A stretch of DNA of 64,000 nt from an uncultured Lachnospiraceae bacterium (GTDB lineage Bacteria > Bacillota > Clostridia > Lachnospirales > Lachnospiraceae), in contig CAJUJM010000061.1 of assembly GCA_910586755.1 (NCBI GenBank), forward strand, positions 1 to 64,000. The letters are read 5' to 3'. Position numbers and translations under genes: made by a program. Below the pieces are notes generated by a model. It was not told the origin of the DNA. It did no database searches and was given only the letters and a program-made list of their open reading frames with translations. Of this stretch, positions 62,405-64,000 are shown one piece after another. The stretch's first letter is position 1. Every line of letters begins with the position of its first letter.

Positions 62405-64000
62405 AAATCCTCGCTCTTTCTAATCCATAGGTTCCGAATACCGTAATCCGGACTTCATCAGCCTCTGCGCCGGAAAAATCCAGCCGGTTTAACCGCTGTC
62501 CGTTGTCCCGGATCTGTATTTGGGCCGTAAGGTTTCCGTCTTTCAAAAGCGTCACATCATAATCCTTTACCAGCTCTATCGGGAGAGTTTTTACCTGGCG
62601 TTCCCGCACTACTTTTGATATGGAAGGCATAATCTCGTGACTTAAGTCGGTGTCAAAGGTCAGTCTCACCTGATTCACTTTTTCCGGCTTTAAAAGCTTG
62701 AGCGTCAGGGTTTCCCCGCCTTCTTTTAAGGTTTTTGATTCCCAGAAGTTGGAGGCCTCTCCCACGGTTCGGGAAACGCCGTTGATAACATTTTCCGCAG
62801 GCCCGTTTTCCGTCTGGCTGCTGGCCGACACTGCGGCGGTTCGGGCCAAATCCCTTTCATCCTCATTGGCAAATCCGGGAATATAACAGTCTTCTTTTAA
62901 CAGTTTCTGCTGGAGCTCTTTGATATGGAGTTCCCCTACCTGGCGGGGAGAACAATCATATTCAACTGCCATGGCTGCCGCTGTCCCTGCAGCCTGTCCG
63001 CCTACGGCGCAGGATCCCATAACCCGGATGGAGCTAAACGCCATTTTGGAAGCGCTGATATCCCTGCCTGCCATCATCAGATTGGATATGTCCTTGCTGC
63101 AATAGCATCGGTAAGGGATGGTGTAGCACCCGTCAAAATTGTAAACCTTAGACGGGTATTGTCCCAGATCCTTCAGGCCGCCAGGTACATGGTTATCCAT
63201 AGGCCACCCGCCGTAAGCTACTGCATCCTCAAATATCCGGTTTCCTCGGATGTCATTCTCGGTGAGGATGTAATCTCCTTCCAGCCTCCGGCTCTCCCGG
63301 TATCCCGGAACCATGCCGACCCATTCCAAGTCGTAATTTTCAATGCCGTGGTCCCCTACATTTTTCAGGTGATCCCATACTCCGTATACGCATTTTAAAA
63401 GCTCGTCACGAATCTTCTCGCCATTTTTGACAATGTCCTCATCGTCGCCTCCCAGTTCAATCCACCAGTACCCGGAATCCACTGCGGAAAATTCTGGAAG
63501 GCCGCCTCCCTGACCATCCTTTACAATCTCGCCGCCTGTGGCAATGACGCTGGTTCCTGTATCATGAGGACGGTACTTTAAGTCCTCCTCACTGTACTGA
63601 TTTGCCCAGGCTGGGCGGATAAATCTTACCGGCTCCCCCCGATCTGCGGCGATAAACATAATGGTATTGCCATTTGTGTATTGATTGGCCTCCTCCGGCG
63701 CTGTAGGTTCCTGAAATTCTGCCCGGCTCTCACTGCCTGTACGGCTTGCCGCTCCTGCCATAACTCCCAGAGTACCATGCCCGGTAGCATCTATAAAAAT
63801 TTTACCGGAAAGGGTAATCTCAGTCTCCGTAGAATTTTGATGGCAAATAATCTTTTGAATCCTGCCATTTTCCACGATTGCCTCATCCATATTGGTGTTT
63901 AGATAGGAAGTTAAATTCTCCTCCATATAAACCTTTTCCCAAATAATGGTATCAAATACAGGGAAGGCGGCGTATGGATTCCGCCGTTTATTTTCCAGCA
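62385..64000 (-). CDS. FAD-dependent oxidoreductase, N-terminus beyond window edge
   Basis: The frame is open to the right edge (residues before 63926 read FDTIIWEKVY), so the N-terminal FAD-binding part is missing from the window. The visible part has FIDATGHGTLGVMAGA, a flavoprotein motif of the FAD_oxidored/GidA-like group, and DISNLMMAGRDISASKMAFSSIRVMGSCAVGGQAAGTAAA, the second FAD contact. The C-terminal 130 residues look like a discoidin (F5/8 C)-like beta domain. Such proteins occur in polysaccharide-use operons and may oxidise a sugar unit. It is the first visible gene of the leftward glycan operon. Confidence 0.88.
   Translation of the reverse strand, partial: LENKRRNPYAAFPVFDTIIWEKVYMEENLTSYLNTNMDEAIVENGRIQKIICHQNSTETEITLSGKIFIDATGHGTLGVMAGAASRTGSESRAEFQEPTAPEEANQYTNGNTIMFIAADRGEPVRFIRPAWANQYSEEDLKYRPHDTGTSVIATGGEIVKDGQGGGLPEFSAVDSGYWWIELGGDDEDIVKNGEKIRDELLKCVYGVWDHLKNVGDHGIENYDLEWVGMVPGYRESRRLEGDYILTENDIRGNRIFEDAVAYGGWPMDNHVPGGLKDLGQYPSKVYNFDGCYTIPYRCYCSKDISNLMMAGRDISASKMAFSSIRVMGSCAVGGQAAGTAAAMAVEYDCSPRQVGELHIKELQQKLLKEDCYIPGFANEDERDLARTAAVSASSQTENGPAENVINGVSRTVGEASNFWESKTLKEGGETLTLKLLKPEKVNQVRLTFDTDLSHEIMPSISKVVRERQVKTLPIELVKDYDVTLLKDGNLTAQIQIRDNGQRLNRLDFSGAEADEVRITVFGTYGLERARIYEVRIY

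Noticed and set aside
1..64000. CRISPR array, tRNA or rRNA
   Set aside because: No regularly spaced direct repeats, cloverleaf-like sequence or rRNA segment was noticed. This was by eye; tRNAscan and a CRISPR finder would settle it.

Overview
The window looks like a chromosome of a spore-forming gut clostridium, most likely Lachnospiraceae. The housekeeping half carries pcrA, a DUF1836 protein, a YerC/TrpR-like regulator, spoIIM, nudF-like Nudix, proC, rny, recX and recA, plus binding-protein-dependent sugar transporters, with Firmicutes-type promoters, strong Shine-Dalgarno sites and a Gram-positive LexA box. No tRNA, rRNA, CRISPR or conjugation gene was found.

Bases 1 to about 26,470 are an AT-rich island whose right end abuts, and probably supplies, the 3' end of rlmD. 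It opens at the left edge with a large serine recombinase (cut by the window) and a small accessory gene. Next is a leftward defence block that looks like one transcription unit of about 11 kb: a winged-helix regulator behind its own promoter, hsdM, hsdS, a HEPN-domain gene, a two-helix membrane-protein gene, hsdR, a membrane-anchored SAVED effector and a CD-NTase, ending at a clear terminator. It combines type I restriction, a probable HEPN abortive-infection module and a two-gene CBASS. To its right lie a structured RNA candidate, a Tn554/RIT-like set of three tyrosine recombinases with a coiled-coil partner, and cargo: a surface protein preceded by a ten-base C/G tract, a nonsense-mutated MazF/PemK toxin, a 25-codon hydrophobic ORF on a terminator, and several unrecognised genes.

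Bases 26,149-35,276 are chromosomal: rlmD, an acidic-tailed membrane protein, pcrA, DUF1836, yerC, a Cof-type HAD phosphatase and an aconitase-family hydratase. At 35,451-40,158 a substrate-binding lipoprotein gene is split by a 3.67 kb minimal element carrying an Abi-type HEPN gene, a small conserved gene and a serine recombinase. It is flanked by 8-bp direct repeats, and the last codons of the recombinase come from the target gene.

Bases 40,309-49,144 hold a 3D-domain protein, an M24 peptidase, a sugar-type ABC operon led by a URO-D-family gene, a GntR/FCD regulator and a cysteine desulfidase-family gene. The URO-D and desulfidase genes share a 21-bp operator candidate. Bases 49,177-54,861 run from spoIIM to recA, and a 151-bp multi-hairpin element sits between rny and recX. 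Bases 55,204-64,000 hold a cytoplasmic-type subtilase and a leftward glycan-use operon: an FAD oxidoreductase (cut by the right edge), a YesL-like protein, an ABC importer, an esterase and a Cys-type sulfatase.
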